This document shows positions 1 to 7,804 of a stretch of 46,384 nt of DNA, piece after piece. A program made the position numbers and the translations under genes. Origin of the DNA: Gammaproteobacteria bacterium RIFCSPHIGHO2_12_FULL_37_14 (lineage in GTDB: Bacteria > Pseudomonadota > Gammaproteobacteria > DSM-16500); the NCBI GenBank assembly GCA_001801485.1, contig MGXV01000080.1, positions 1-46,384 on the forward strand, written 5' to 3'. How positions within the stretch are numbered: position 1 is the stretch's first letter; every line of letters begins with the position of its first letter. Below the pieces are notes generated by a model. That model worked only from the letters and a program-made list of their open reading frames with translations. It was not told the origin of the DNA and searched no databases.

Positions 1-638
1 ATCATGCCTGCGATATGGCAGATTGGAAGTGTAACAGCATTCACGCAATCAGAAGAAAGCATAATAGTCTCTGTTAACTGAGTTGCAGAGGCCAAAACTG
101 AATGGTATGAATGCATCACACCTTTTGGATTTGCAGTTGTCCCTGAAGTATATAAAATAATAGCTAAATCATCTTGCTCAATTTTTTCTTTTGGATGCGG
201 TTCTGTATTTGTATTTAATAATAACGCAAATTTAATGAAAACATGATCTGTATTTTCTGAAACCGAAAACACTTTACAATTTAATTTTTCACGACGATCC
301 AGTGTTTTTACATGCTGTTCTTTTGATTCTTCTGTTAACAAGAAATTGATTTGACAATCTTGTAAAACATAAGATAGCTCATCTGTCTTATAACGATAAT
401 TAATGGGAACTACAACTGCACCCAGATGAAAGATCGCGAAGTATATCCATATCAATTCCGGTCTATTATCCATAAAACAAGCAATTCTAGTGCCTTTTCT
501 CACTCCATATTGATATAAATTATTAGCAATCGTTGAGCTTAAGTAATAAAGCTCAGCATAATCATAGCATGTGGACTCATATCTAATAGCGTTTTTTTTT
601 CCGGATGTTTTCCATTTTTCAAGCAATTGATTTAGCAT
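1..638 (-). CDS. AMP-dependent acyl-CoA synthetase/ligase, N-terminal part (cut by window edge)
   Basis: The frame is open from position 638 to the left edge, about 212 residues, so the C-terminal half lies outside the window. It carries the adenylate-forming family core: a segment reading NRPELIWIYFAIFHLGAVVVP near residue 65, typical of acyl-CoA synthetases, and the ATP-binding P-loop YTSGTTANPKG near residue 170. The family activates a carboxylic acid with ATP and passes it to CoA; the substrate cannot be told from this part. Two ATGs are available (644 and 638). GGAGG lies one base before the first and seven bases before the second, so 638 is the better start. A promoter-like site lies upstream at 660-688. 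Confidence 0.85.
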   Translation of the reverse strand, partial: MLNQLLEKWKTSGKKNAIRYESTCYDYAELYYLSSTIANNLYQYGVRKGTRIACFMDNRPELIWIYFAIFHLGAVVVPINYRYKTDELSYVLQDCQINFLLTEESKEQHVKTLDRREKLNCKVFSVSENTDHVFIKFALLLNTNTEPHPKEKIEQDDLAIILYTSGTTANPKGVMHSYHSVLASATQLTETIMLSSDCVNAVTLPICHIAGM

Positions 639-659
639 CTCCATGCCTCCAAATATAAA

Positions 660-688
660 TTTATATTAATGCCTTACAACATTAACAA
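660..688 (-). promoter_or_regulatory. Sigma70-like promoter of the acyl-CoA synthetase gene
   Basis: On the minus strand TTGTTA (688-683) and TATAAA (665-660) are separated by exactly 17 bases and sit about 20 bases upstream of the start at 638. The site is back-to-back with a plus-strand promoter at 693-722. Only the sequence match supports it. Confidence 0.45.
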
Positions 689-692
689 CAGT

Positions 693-722
693 CTGACAAA
701 AAGGTGAAGATTAGATTATAAT
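693..722 (+). promoter_or_regulatory. Near-consensus sigma70-like promoter in front of the relic at 759
   Basis: CTGACA (693-698) and a perfect TATAAT (717-722) are separated by 18 bases. Transcription would start near 729, and a good ribosome site (GGAG at 750-753) precedes ATG 759. It is one of the best promoter matches in the window, yet what follows is a broken reading frame. Confidence 0.5.
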
Positions 723-758
723 ATCAAATGATAAAAAATTCTGACCTATGGAGAGGGT

Positions 759-1049
759 ATGAAAATAGCAACCAAAAATAACGAAAGCCGGACATTGTTT
801 TACCATGCCAGCCAATACGAAAGGTGTCAATTATAATTCCGGTAAAGAAGCAGCGGTTTTTATGGATTTTATGCTATTACCAGTCGGGGTGGACAGGATA
901 GTTCCACTTGAAATGGCACCAGGGCAAATTTAGATAAGTTTAGAGGAACGGTTGGTCCCACAGATATGGTGTATAAGTTTGAGTCTCATTTTACGGACTT
1001 AACCTATGACTTTTTGATGCACTTCCGCCGGTTTACTTGTACCACGTAA
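759..1049 (+). pseudogene. Frameshifted relic gene or unknown small ORFs
   Basis: ATG 759 has a good ribosome site, but its frame stops after 25 codons (TAA 834-836). Protein-like sequence continues in the +1 frame (ATG 805 to TAG 931-933; segment PANTKGVNYNSGKEAAVFMD). It then returns to the first frame (segment FRGTVGPTDMVYKFESHFTD) and ends at TAA 1047-1049. Two compensating single-base indels would restore one protein of about 97 residues. I do not recognise the family. The three stretches read like one domain with normal codon use, so I call a pseudogene. Sequencing errors, or a true 25-aa peptide plus a noncoding transcript, are alternatives. This is the only content of the 429-base gap between the flanking genes apart from the two promoters. 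Confidence 0.45.
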
Positions 1050-1067
1050 TGCTACGACAATTCTGGT

Positions 1068-1487
1068 TTATTGATAATCTTGCATGAGCGTACGACATGT
1101 AGTAAAAAAGTCATTAAATTGTGTATTTTTAACAAAAAAACCCGAGACATTAAAATCACGAACCGCTTTCTTATCTGCTTCATTACTTGAAGTAGTAAAT
1201 ATAATTATTTTTATCGAATCAAATTGATGATCTGATCGTAAATTTTCTAAAAATTGAATGCCATCCATTTTTGGCATCATAATATCCAGAATGATCAATT
1301 GAGGAAGAGGTAATAGTTTTTTATGATTGTTGATTCCATATAACATCTCTAATGCTTCACAACCATTTTTAGCAATATTCAAATAAACTGGTAAATTAAA
1401 TTTCTTAAACTCACGTTGGATACTCATTACATCAACATCGTCATCTTCTACTAATAAGACATGAATATAATTATTTGCAGATGCCAT
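1068..1487 (-). CDS. CheY-like single-domain response regulator (Rcp1-like)
   Basis: A 139-residue receiver domain without an output domain. The acidic pocket is in LLVEDDDVDV (residues 11-20), the phosphorylated Asp is D68 in ILDIMMPKMDG, the switch Thr is T98 or T99 and the conserved Lys is K120. Spacing and wording (VEDDxxD, then LDIMMPKMDG) resemble the Rcp1 group that pairs with phytochrome-type kinases. It is the last gene of a three-gene operon. Its ATG overlaps the kinase stop codon (1485-1489), so the kinase is its obvious phosphodonor. With no DNA-binding or enzymatic output it must pass the signal by protein contact or act as a phosphate sink. Confidence 0.9.
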   Translation of the reverse strand: MASANNYIHVLLVEDDDVDVMSIQREFKKFNLPVYLNIAKNGCEALEMLYGINNHKKLLPLPQLIILDIMMPKMDGIQFLENLRSDHQFDSIKIIIFTTSSNEADKKAVRDFNVSGFFVKNTQFNDFFTTCRTLMQDYQ

Positions 1488-2770
1488 TATGAATTATCCT
1501 TAACCTGTTTCGCCCAGGTAAAATAAAAAGTGGATCCCTCCCCCACTTTCGATTGAACCCATACACTTCCACCTTGTGATTCGACAATTTTCTTAACGAT
1601 GCTTAATCCAACGCCCGTGTTATTTCCCGAAGTATCCGCCTCTAACGTTTGAAAAATTTCAAAAATTTTATCAAAATATTCGGGATCAATACCAGGACCA
1701 TTATCCTTTACATAAAATTCATAAAAACCATCCCTCTCAGTTGCACCGACTTCTATTATTCCGTAATTTTTATGATGATGTTTAATGCTATTTTCAATTA
1801 GGTTGGTAAAAACCTGGGTCAAAGGAATTTTTTCAGCCTTGAAAACAGGAAAAGGAGTGCCATATCGAATGGTAAATGTCTGAGGTGGATGTAAAGTATC
1901 AATAATTTCTTGTAATAATTTTTTAATATCGACTATTGAAAGATCAAGATTAATGCGACCAGCCTGTGAGTATTTCAATACGCCATCGATCAATGCAGCC
2001 ATACGGTTGACTCGTTGATTCAATAAGTATAGATGCTTATTTGATTCCTCCGTTAATTTACCCGCACAATCTTCCATAATCCAGGAAGAAAGATTAGCAA
2101 TCGCACGTAATGGCGATTTTAAATCATGAGAGATAATATGCGCAAACTGTTCGAGTTCTTTATTAGATTTTATCAGCTGTTCTTCTAAAAGTTTACGTTC
2201 AGTAATATCTTTTGAAATAATGACATAACCAATAGGATGGTTAGCATTATTTTTTCGCAAAGTAATAACAACTGAGGCAGTAAAAGTACTGCCATCTTTA
2301 CGAAGACGTTCAAAAATTTCCTCGGCAATTGCATGCTGATTAACGGCATTTAAAAATTTTTGAGCACGACCCGATTGAATATCTTCAGGTACATGCAATG
2401 ATTTTATATTTTTTTTACCTACCATTTCTTCTGCTGTGTATCCATAATTATTAAACGCTCCTTTATTCCAAATAATGATTGTGCCGTCTAAATCTGCGGC
2501 AATAATTGAATAAGCTATTGAGCTATCCAAAATATTAGTTAATATACTTTTATCATAACTCTCATGCTCGATTTTAACTTTTTGAATCTTAATTTCGCGA
2601 TTACGATGCTCAAGTTCAGCATACATTCTTTTTTGTAGATTTAGAGATACTTCTAAATCACAATTTAAATTAAATAATTCAGTAATTTTTTCCTCACCTA
2701 TTCGTTCTGCCTCTTTTCTAGCTCGTCTTTCTCTCTCAATCCAATGCTTTAAAAGAACAATATCATTCAT
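1487..2770 (-). CDS. Soluble PAS-domain sensor histidine kinase, partner of H-NOX
   Basis: 427 residues without membrane segments. An N-terminal charged coiled coil (about 10-75) is followed by a PAS domain (about 76-192, ending in the PAC-type segment GYVIISKDITERK). A HisKA helix follows with the phospho-acceptor H215 in SHDLKSP, then an HATPase_c domain with the N-box around N327, G1 box DNGPG (356-360) and G2 box TGVGLS (385-390). The H-box wording is that of bacteriophytochrome-type kinases. The start codon overlaps the H-NOX stop (ATGA, 2767-2770). In other bacteria H-NOX partners directly inhibit such kinases in response to NO, so this is inferred to be the H-NOX-controlled kinase feeding the regulator downstream. 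Confidence 0.9.
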   Translation of the reverse strand: MNDIVLLKHWIERERRARKEAERIGEEKITELFNLNCDLEVSLNLQKRMYAELEHRNREIKIQKVKIEHESYDKSILTNILDSSIAYSIIAADLDGTIIIWNKGAFNNYGYTAEEMVGKKNIKSLHVPEDIQSGRAQKFLNAVNQHAIAEEIFERLRKDGSTFTASVVITLRKNNANHPIGYVIISKDITERKLLEEQLIKSNKELEQFAHIISHDLKSPLRAIANLSSWIMEDCAGKLTEESNKHLYLLNQRVNRMAALIDGVLKYSQAGRINLDLSIVDIKKLLQEIIDTLHPPQTFTIRYGTPFPVFKAEKIPLTQVFTNLIENSIKHHHKNYGIIEVGATERDGFYEFYVKDNGPGIDPEYFDKIFEIFQTLEADTSGNNTGVGLSIVKKIVESQGGSVWVQSKVGEGSTFYFTWAKQVKDNS

Positions 2771-3324
2771 GTTAATACTCTTGGGTTGCTGATTAAGGTG
2801 AATTTAGATTTATAGCCTTTCGTAGCTGGGATATCTTCACGTATCACTTCAATTTTTTCATTATGGTAATTAATGCAACCTTTTATTAATCCTTCGGCTA
2901 AATCTGCAAATGGTCGCGTTGAGGAATATAGCATCACGAATTTTGTTGGAGTAATCTGACTACATTCGAAATGAGGAAGTTCTGCATCTTTATAAAGCTT
3001 ATGAACTTCAATATGAATGTAATTTTCAATTGAGCTGAGAAATTGAAAGGTTGACGATTTTTTTTTAAATAAGTAAGGATAATATGCAGAAAATTTTTTA
3101 AAAAGAAATTTACCATATTCAATGAGAATTTCACTAGAAGGAATATGGGTTTCTTCACTAAATGCTTTCACAAGTTGCAAGATTTGTTGAGAGTCATATG
3201 TTCCCAAAGAGGTATAAGCACCATCATTTTGTAAATTACTTTTTATTATTATTTTATCAACAATTTCATATGAGGTTTGCTGCTCAACAAATTCTAAAAA
3301 TTCAGTAAAAATTAGCCCTTTCAT
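2767..3324 (-). CDS. H-NOX heme sensor of NO/O2
   Basis: 185 residues, the usual length of a stand-alone bacterial H-NOX (HNOB) protein. It begins MKGLIFTEFLEFVE as the family does. The proximal heme ligand is H104 in NYIHIEVHKLY, followed by the conserved Pro117 of AELPHF. The YxSxR heme-propionate motif is present as YSSTR (Y133, S135, R137). The protein binds heme and senses NO (or O2) in the cytosol, then alters a partner protein; here that is the kinase whose gene overlaps it. It is first in the operon, with a promoter at 3352-3380 and AAGGA about 10 bases before the ATG. Whether a distal-pocket Tyr stabilises O2 cannot be settled by eye. Confidence 0.93.
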   Translation of the reverse strand: MKGLIFTEFLEFVEQQTSYEIVDKIIIKSNLQNDGAYTSLGTYDSQQILQLVKAFSEETHIPSSEILIEYGKFLFKKFSAYYPYLFKKKSSTFQFLSSIENYIHIEVHKLYKDAELPHFECSQITPTKFVMLYSSTRPFADLAEGLIKGCINYHNEKIEVIREDIPATKGYKSKFTLISNPRVLT

Positions 3325-3351
3325 AAAAAATTTTCCTTAAATTAACTATTC

Positions 3352-3380
3352 AGTATAATAATTTTGTTATTAAATCACAA
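3352..3380 (-). promoter_or_regulatory. Sigma70-like promoter of the H-NOX operon
   Basis: On the minus strand TTGTGA (3380-3375) and TATACT (3357-3352) are separated by exactly 17 bases. The expected start near 3345 gives a leader of about 20 bases with a Shine-Dalgarno site. It makes the H-NOX operon a unit separate from the upstream L,D-transpeptidase gene. Confidence 0.5.
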
Positions 3381-3409
3381 CCAGCCGAATGGCTACTGAC
3401 ACTGGGATT

Positions 3410-3967
3410 TCACCTATATTCACGAATAGTAATTTTAGTTCCACGATAATGATTTACCGAAGATGGTCCTTCGACAAAATGATATCGTAACCATTTTGCA
3501 TCACTAACATTAACTCGAATACAACCATGACTTGCATTTGCATAGTCTACTTCATAAGAGCCATGTAATGCTTGCCCACCATTAAAGTACATACAATACG
3601 GCATCGGAGCGCCGCCATCAGGTATAGGAAATTTACGTGAGACACATGCATGATCGCCAATAGAATAAATTCTAAAATTTCCAGTTTTCGTTCGACAGGA
3701 ATGATGGCTATCTCGACACCAATCTGCACCAGCTGTCGCAATGCCCCAGCGAATCAATTTTCCTTTTGCGTTATATGCACCCCACACATGCTCAATTGGA
3801 TCTACCATAATTATTTTTTCTCCTGGCGGCTTAATATATTGTTCTAAAGGTGTATCTTCTGTCGCAAAAGGTGAGCCATCAATTTCATAAATATCGCCGT
3901 ATGCTACCCATGGAAAACACATGAATACTATTCCTTGTACTATTATCATTGTTATTTTTATATACAA
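3410..3967 (-). CDS. Exported L,D-transpeptidase (YkuD/ErfK family)
   Basis: 185 residues with an N-terminal hydrophobic export segment (about 4-22, likely cleaved after AYG24). The YkuD catalytic signature is complete: H135 in ALHGSYEV, then SHGCIRV with H147, nucleophile C149 and R151. Enzymes of this family act in the periplasm on peptidoglycan, making 3-3 cross-links or attaching lipoproteins through the catalytic cysteine. Three further cysteines (C84, C91, C108) and C125 could form disulfides. It is divergent from the EEP gene at 4109 and separated from the H-NOX operon by that operon's own promoter. Confidence 0.9.
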   Translation of the reverse strand: MYIKITMIIVQGIVFMCFPWVAYGDIYEIDGSPFATEDTPLEQYIKPPGEKIIMVDPIEHVWGAYNAKGKLIRWGIATAGADWCRDSHHSCRTKTGNFRIYSIGDHACVSRKFPIPDGGAPMPYCMYFNGGQALHGSYEVDYANASHGCIRVNVSDAKWLRYHFVEGPSSVNHYRGTKITIREYR

Positions 3968-4045
3968 GTACTTTACTCCTGAATCTCATCTAGATATTTT
4001 AACTAAAATAAAGCAATATATTCTTAAATGCTGTGTCAATCATTC

Positions 4046-4073
4046 TTAGACAGTATGCTAAATTGATTATAAT
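4046..4073 (+). promoter_or_regulatory. Sigma70-like promoter of the EEP-clsB pair
   Basis: TTAGAC (4046-4051) and a perfect TATAAT (4068-4073) are 16 bases apart; a second TATAAT lies at 4075-4080. Transcription would start near 4080, giving a leader of about 30 bases to ATG 4109. Confidence 0.45.
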
Positions 4074-4108
4074 GTATAATTTAATCAATTATGACTGGAA
4101 ATTTGCAC

Positions 4109-4819
4109 ATGAATATTCGAATTTTGACTTTTAATATTCACAAAGGGGTTGGTTGGGGACGCACGTCGACGCTTAATAAAATTCATACACATATTCAAGA
4201 ACTCCATTCAGATATTATTTTTCTGCAGGAAATTCGTGGCTCTCAATTTGAAGCCATTTCCTCAGATATTTGGCCACATCTGAGCTATGGAAAAAATGCT
4301 GTATATCTTACTGGCCATCATGGAAATGCCATCCTCAGTAAATTTCCAATTCTTATGTCTGACAATATTGATCTCACTATGAGGCGTTATGAGCGTCGAG
4401 GCTTACTACACTCTATCATCCGATTGGAACAAAGCAATTTACCGTTGCACTTACTTTGCGTCCATTTAGGTCTTTCAATTCGAGATCAATTAAAGCAGTT
4501 GAAAAAAATTGTCACATATATTCAAGCAACCATTTCAGATCAAGACCCTTTAGTTTTAGGTGGAGACTTTAATGATTGGACAGGTTCTGCTACGAAACCT
4601 CTCGTGAAAGAACTCGGATTGCAAGAAGCATTTTTAGATAGTCATCAAGCTTATGCCAGAACATTTCCAGCATGGGCACCTTTGCTTAAACTTGATAGAA
4701 TATATTTTCGTGGATTTCAGGTCAGTAAAGCGCATCGCTTAGTTCAACACCCCTGGCGGCCACTTTCCGATCATATTGCCCTTGAAGTTTATCTGACATT
4801 AAAAAATAATGATGAGTAA
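4109..4819 (+). CDS. Endonuclease/exonuclease/phosphatase (EEP) family hydrolase, YbhP-like
   Basis: 236 residues from ATG 4109, which has GGAA eight bases upstream and gives the family-typical start MNIRILTFNIHKG. An upstream in-frame ATG at 4091 has no ribosome site. EEP motifs are in order: N9 in TFNIHKG, metal-binding E41 in LQEIRG, H119 in VHLG, GGDFNDW with D153 and N155, and the C-terminal SDH catalytic motif. There is no signal peptide. The next gene, a ClsB-type phospholipase D, overlaps it by 11 bases. In Escherichia coli ybhP likewise sits beside clsB (ybhO), so the arrangement suggests a shared role in phospholipid metabolism. The substrate is not known. Confidence 0.85.
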   Translation: MNIRILTFNIHKGVGWGRTSTLNKIHTHIQELHSDIIFLQEIRGSQFEAISSDIWPHLSYGKNAVYLTGHHGNAILSKFPILMSDNIDLTMRRYERRGLLHSIIRLEQSNLPLHLLCVHLGLSIRDQLKQLKKIVTYIQATISDQDPLVLGGDFNDWTGSATKPLVKELGLQEAFLDSHQAYARTFPAWAPLLKLDRIYFRGFQVSKAHRLVQHPWRPLSDHIALEVYLTLKNNDE

Positions 4820-5963
4820 TATAGCCGATTCTAAAACATATCAAGAAATTATTTTGTTTGATGAATTTTATATTTCTTCTTTGATTAAAGATATCGAGAA
4901 TGCAAATAAAACTATTGATATTGAGATTTATATATTTGCTGACGATGTTATTGGTCAGCAAGTAATAAATGCTTTGCGAAACGCTGCTCATCGTGGCGTA
5001 AAAATTCGTATTTTAATTGATGGTATTGGTAGTTTTCCTTGGAGCAAGAAAATTACTACTCAACTAGAAACCGCAGGTATTATTACTCGTATTTTCCATC
5101 CTCTTCCTTGGCTAATTTGGCAATGGTGGCATATACGCAACCCAACTAGCTCGGTTATTTCAAACATTCTCCAGCTATTTTCTGATATGAATTCGCGCAA
5201 CCATTGTAAAATTAGCATTATTGATCAGCATATTGTCTATGTCGGCGGTGCTAATATAACCATACATAATTTAAACAAAGCAGATGGCGGCGATCATTGG
5301 CGCGATACCACCGTAAAGTTGATTGGTGTCAATACCGAAGAAATACAATTTGCATTTGAACGTATATGGAGTCATCTGCCCATCCATACTCGTCTTAAGT
5401 ATGCATTTCGATATATTGATCCTGAGCCTATTTTCCGTCTTAATTATTCTTGGCGACGCCGACGTATACTTTATCGATCTCTTTTAAAGCGGATGATGTA
5501 TTGCAATCAACGTATTTGGATAACTAATTCTTATTTTGTTCCAGACGATTTTCTATTAAAAACTTTGATTAAAGCAGCAAAAAAAGGTGTCGATGTACGG
5601 ATTTTATTGCCCTACAAATCAGATGTTTTTATTGTCTCCCTTGCTTCTTATACTTTTTATTCAACGTTATTAAAAGGTAATATAGCTATTTTCGAATATT
5701 TACCTAGTATGTTACATGCTAAAACACTCATTTTAGATGATTGGTATTGCGTGGGTTCGAGTAATCTAAATTCTCGTAGTTTACGTCATGATTTGGAAGT
5801 TGATGTATGGATTCGTACAGAAAATGCCAAAATAGAATTAGAGCAACAATTCATTATTGACCTCGAACAATCACGAAAGATCACGAAAGATGATTTAAAA
5901 AAACAACCGTTTTATATGGCATTGGCTGGGCGTTTATTTTTATTCCTACGATACTGGATTTAA
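4809..5963 (+). CDS. clsB: Cardiolipin synthase, ClsB-type phospholipase D family
   Basis: 384 residues with two HKD motifs: H132-K134-D139 in NHCKISIIDQ and H303-K305-D310 in LHAKTLILD, each followed by the G(G/S)xN motif (GGANI, GSSNLNSRS). There are no N-terminal membrane helices, as in ClsB and unlike ClsA. The family condenses phosphatidyl groups to cardiolipin at the inner membrane. It begins inside the EEP gene (ATGATG at 4809), which implies translational coupling. A 10-bp tandem direct repeat (ATCACGAAAG twice, near 5871-5890) lies near the 3' end and encodes part of SRKITKD. Confidence 0.88.
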   Translation: MMSNIADSKTYQEIILFDEFYISSLIKDIENANKTIDIEIYIFADDVIGQQVINALRNAAHRGVKIRILIDGIGSFPWSKKITTQLETAGIITRIFHPLPWLIWQWWHIRNPTSSVISNILQLFSDMNSRNHCKISIIDQHIVYVGGANITIHNLNKADGGDHWRDTTVKLIGVNTEEIQFAFERIWSHLPIHTRLKYAFRYIDPEPIFRLNYSWRRRRILYRSLLKRMMYCNQRIWITNSYFVPDDFLLKTLIKAAKKGVDVRILLPYKSDVFIVSLASYTFYSTLLKGNIAIFEYLPSMLHAKTLILDDWYCVGSSNLNSRSLRHDLEVDVWIRTENAKIELEQQFIIDLEQSRKITKDDLKKQPFYMALAGRLFLFLRYWI

Positions 5964-5995
5964 TGCTTATTAATCTTCTTTTCCTAGCCTATTTC

Positions 5996-6004
5996 TGATA
6001 TAAT
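5996..6004 (+). promoter_or_regulatory. Extended -10 promoter of the 588-aa gene
   Basis: TGATATAAT is a perfect extended -10 (TG, one base, TATAAT at 5999-6004), about 34 bases upstream of the GTG at 6038. No good -35 is visible, which is normal for extended -10 promoters. It would uncouple the effector candidate from clsB. Confidence 0.45.
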
Positions 6005-6037
6005 TCACCATTATTTTAACTAAAAGAATACAAACGA

Positions 6038-7804
6038 GTGAAGTGGCTAAATTCAATCAATATTATTGATCAAGACCTAAAATATATTAAAAAATTGGTC
6101 CGTGATCGATTTAACATTAATGAACTGGAAAATGGTATCAATGGCACTACAGCTGATAAAATTCGCCATAATATACGTATTTTATTGTTAGATATTGATC
6201 GGTATCTTCATTTATATCCTGCCTCATTGCCCTGTGCTAAAATGCTAGAAGATGTGCATTATTTGATCCATTTGTATCAAGTTGTCAGTAGGCAAAATTC
6301 TCATCAAGAAATTAATATAACCGGCCTATACAATGCCGCGGAAAAAGTATCTCGTTTTAGTAAATCAACTAAAAATAAAAAAGCAGCTGAGCAACTTCAG
6401 GAAAAGCTTGCCCTGTATTCTGATGAGCATAAGATACTCAAACAACGATCCGCACCAAATCAACTTCACATTACTATTCCAGCAGGATATCAGCGAATTG
6501 GCAATAAACAAGGTGGCCTTGCCTTCTCTGGGCCAGCTGGTGGCATATATGAATACAAAGCCGATCAACAGCAAAAATTTGGTCATAAAATGCTGCTTAA
6601 ACGAGAAACCAAGAACAACAAACCACTTTACGCTATGGTCATCGCTGAATTTGTTGGTGGCGCTATCATCAAAGCTATAGCAGGTGATCAAGCAGCAAAA
6701 ATCGATATGATGACTACTATAAATAACGATACATCTAGCAATCTATCAGCAGATGTTTATATTGGTTCGCAATTTTTTAACGACTATACCGATCTTTACA
6801 AATTTGCCTATTGGCTCCAAGACAAAAACATTCCAAAGGATAGACCAAAATTTGCTGGATCAATTAATCGTGGTCCGATTCAAGAAACTGTTTCAAGTTG
6901 CGTAAAAAAATCTGAATTTGCAACTATTACCAGCGCAATGTTGTTTGTCAGTATGTTTGATATGCACTCAGCCAATATGGGTTTTGATGGTGGTCGATTC
7001 GTATGCCTTGATTTTGCTGCATCATTATATCGCTTACATAAAAAAATTCATCCTCACTCCCATTTACGATTTTTACCTGGATTCGGACCGACTAATCATT
7101 TTCGTGAATATCCGCATTCGATGCGTATTACTAGCGAAATGGCTGATGCGTTAGAAAAAGCAGCCACGATAAACTTTCAACCTATTATTATTAATGCATT
7201 AGATGAAATAAGAAAACATTATCGTGATGATGCTGAACCAGTCAAGCAATTTGCTGCTTACCTAGGTATCAATCCTAACATGAAGGTTAATGCAACCAGT
7301 GTATATTACAATACCATAAAAAAATATTTAAATGAGCGGATGGAAAAGAGAAAATCTGCTCTTCAGGATTTTGCACTACAAATTCGCATCGATTTAACTA
7401 TTGAAATGAAAAATGGAAAACATGAAATTAATCTACCGAAATTAAAAGAATTAGTTGAAAAAAATCCAACTTATTTTGGTAGTCGTCTAAAAGATGGTTA
7501 CTACCATTTTCGTATGCAAGATCATAAAAGCTGTTACCTAGCTAGATTATTTGGGTTAAGAATAACTGAGAATCATTTTGCTAAAATGCTTAATGATGCG
7601 ATAAAAAATAAATTACAATTAGATGAAAATTTGCAAAATAAATTGGGATTAAATCGAAATAAGGAATTTATCCCCATCATCAAACCTAAAAATATCGTTT
7701 TCTATAAAAAGCCGAAAACTCTTTTAGATGTTTTAGGAGAACAGGTACAGGATCGCCTCCCACCAACGAGTTTATTCGATCGTTTTCTGAAGCGCATCTG
7801 CTAA
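6038..7804 (+). CDS. Candidate effector with PI3/4-kinase-like catalytic loop
   Basis: 588 residues, no signal peptide or membrane segment; the start is GTG 6038 with a weak ribosome site. I do not recognise the family by name. The middle third looks like a kinase core: a glycine-rich loop SGPAGGIYEYK (164-174), a candidate ATP-binding lysine K188 in MLLKRE, a candidate helix-C acid E204, a catalytic loop DMHSAN with D308, H310 and N313, and a DF(A) metal motif with D325 in VCLDFAAS. The DxHxxN then DF order is that of PI3/4-kinases and related atypical kinases. The remaining residues are lysine-rich and mostly helical. Its 3' end overlaps the SulP gene tail-to-tail by 33 bases. A secreted kinase is inference; a non-secreted HipA-like kinase is possible. 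Confidence 0.6.
   Translation: MKWLNSINIIDQDLKYIKKLVRDRFNINELENGINGTTADKIRHNIRILLLDIDRYLHLYPASLPCAKMLEDVHYLIHLYQVVSRQNSHQEINITGLYNAAEKVSRFSKSTKNKKAAEQLQEKLALYSDEHKILKQRSAPNQLHITIPAGYQRIGNKQGGLAFSGPAGGIYEYKADQQQKFGHKMLLKRETKNNKPLYAMVIAEFVGGAIIKAIAGDQAAKIDMMTTINNDTSSNLSADVYIGSQFFNDYTDLYKFAYWLQDKNIPKDRPKFAGSINRGPIQETVSSCVKKSEFATITSAMLFVSMFDMHSANMGFDGGRFVCLDFAASLYRLHKKIHPHSHLRFLPGFGPTNHFREYPHSMRITSEMADALEKAATINFQPIIINALDEIRKHYRDDAEPVKQFAAYLGINPNMKVNATSVYYNTIKKYLNERMEKRKSALQDFALQIRIDLTIEMKNGKHEINLPKLKELVEKNPTYFGSRLKDGYYHFRMQDHKSCYLARLFGLRITENHFAKMLNDAIKNKLQLDENLQNKLGLNRNKEFIPIIKPKNIVFYKKPKTLLDVLGEQVQDRLPPTSLFDRFLKRIC

Noticed and set aside
3380..3409. AGCC-GAAT-GGCT hairpin after the L,D-transpeptidase gene
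   Set aside because: Four base pairs and no T-tract; too weak to call a terminator.
4722..4991. Antisense ORF of 89 codons across the EEP/clsB junction and similar overlapping frames elsewhere
   Set aside because: They lie inside genes with clear family motifs and have no ribosome sites or recognisable protein features.
5745..5775. tRNA-like GGGTTCGAGTAAT string
   Set aside because: It lies inside the second HKD region of clsB and encodes conserved residues; no cloverleaf can be drawn around it.
5964..5990. PmrA-like repeat upstream of the 588-aa gene (TTTAATGCT and ATTAATCTT)
   Set aside because: The two TTAAT cores are 10 bases apart, not the 11 required by the consensus, and the position relative to the -10 is wrong.
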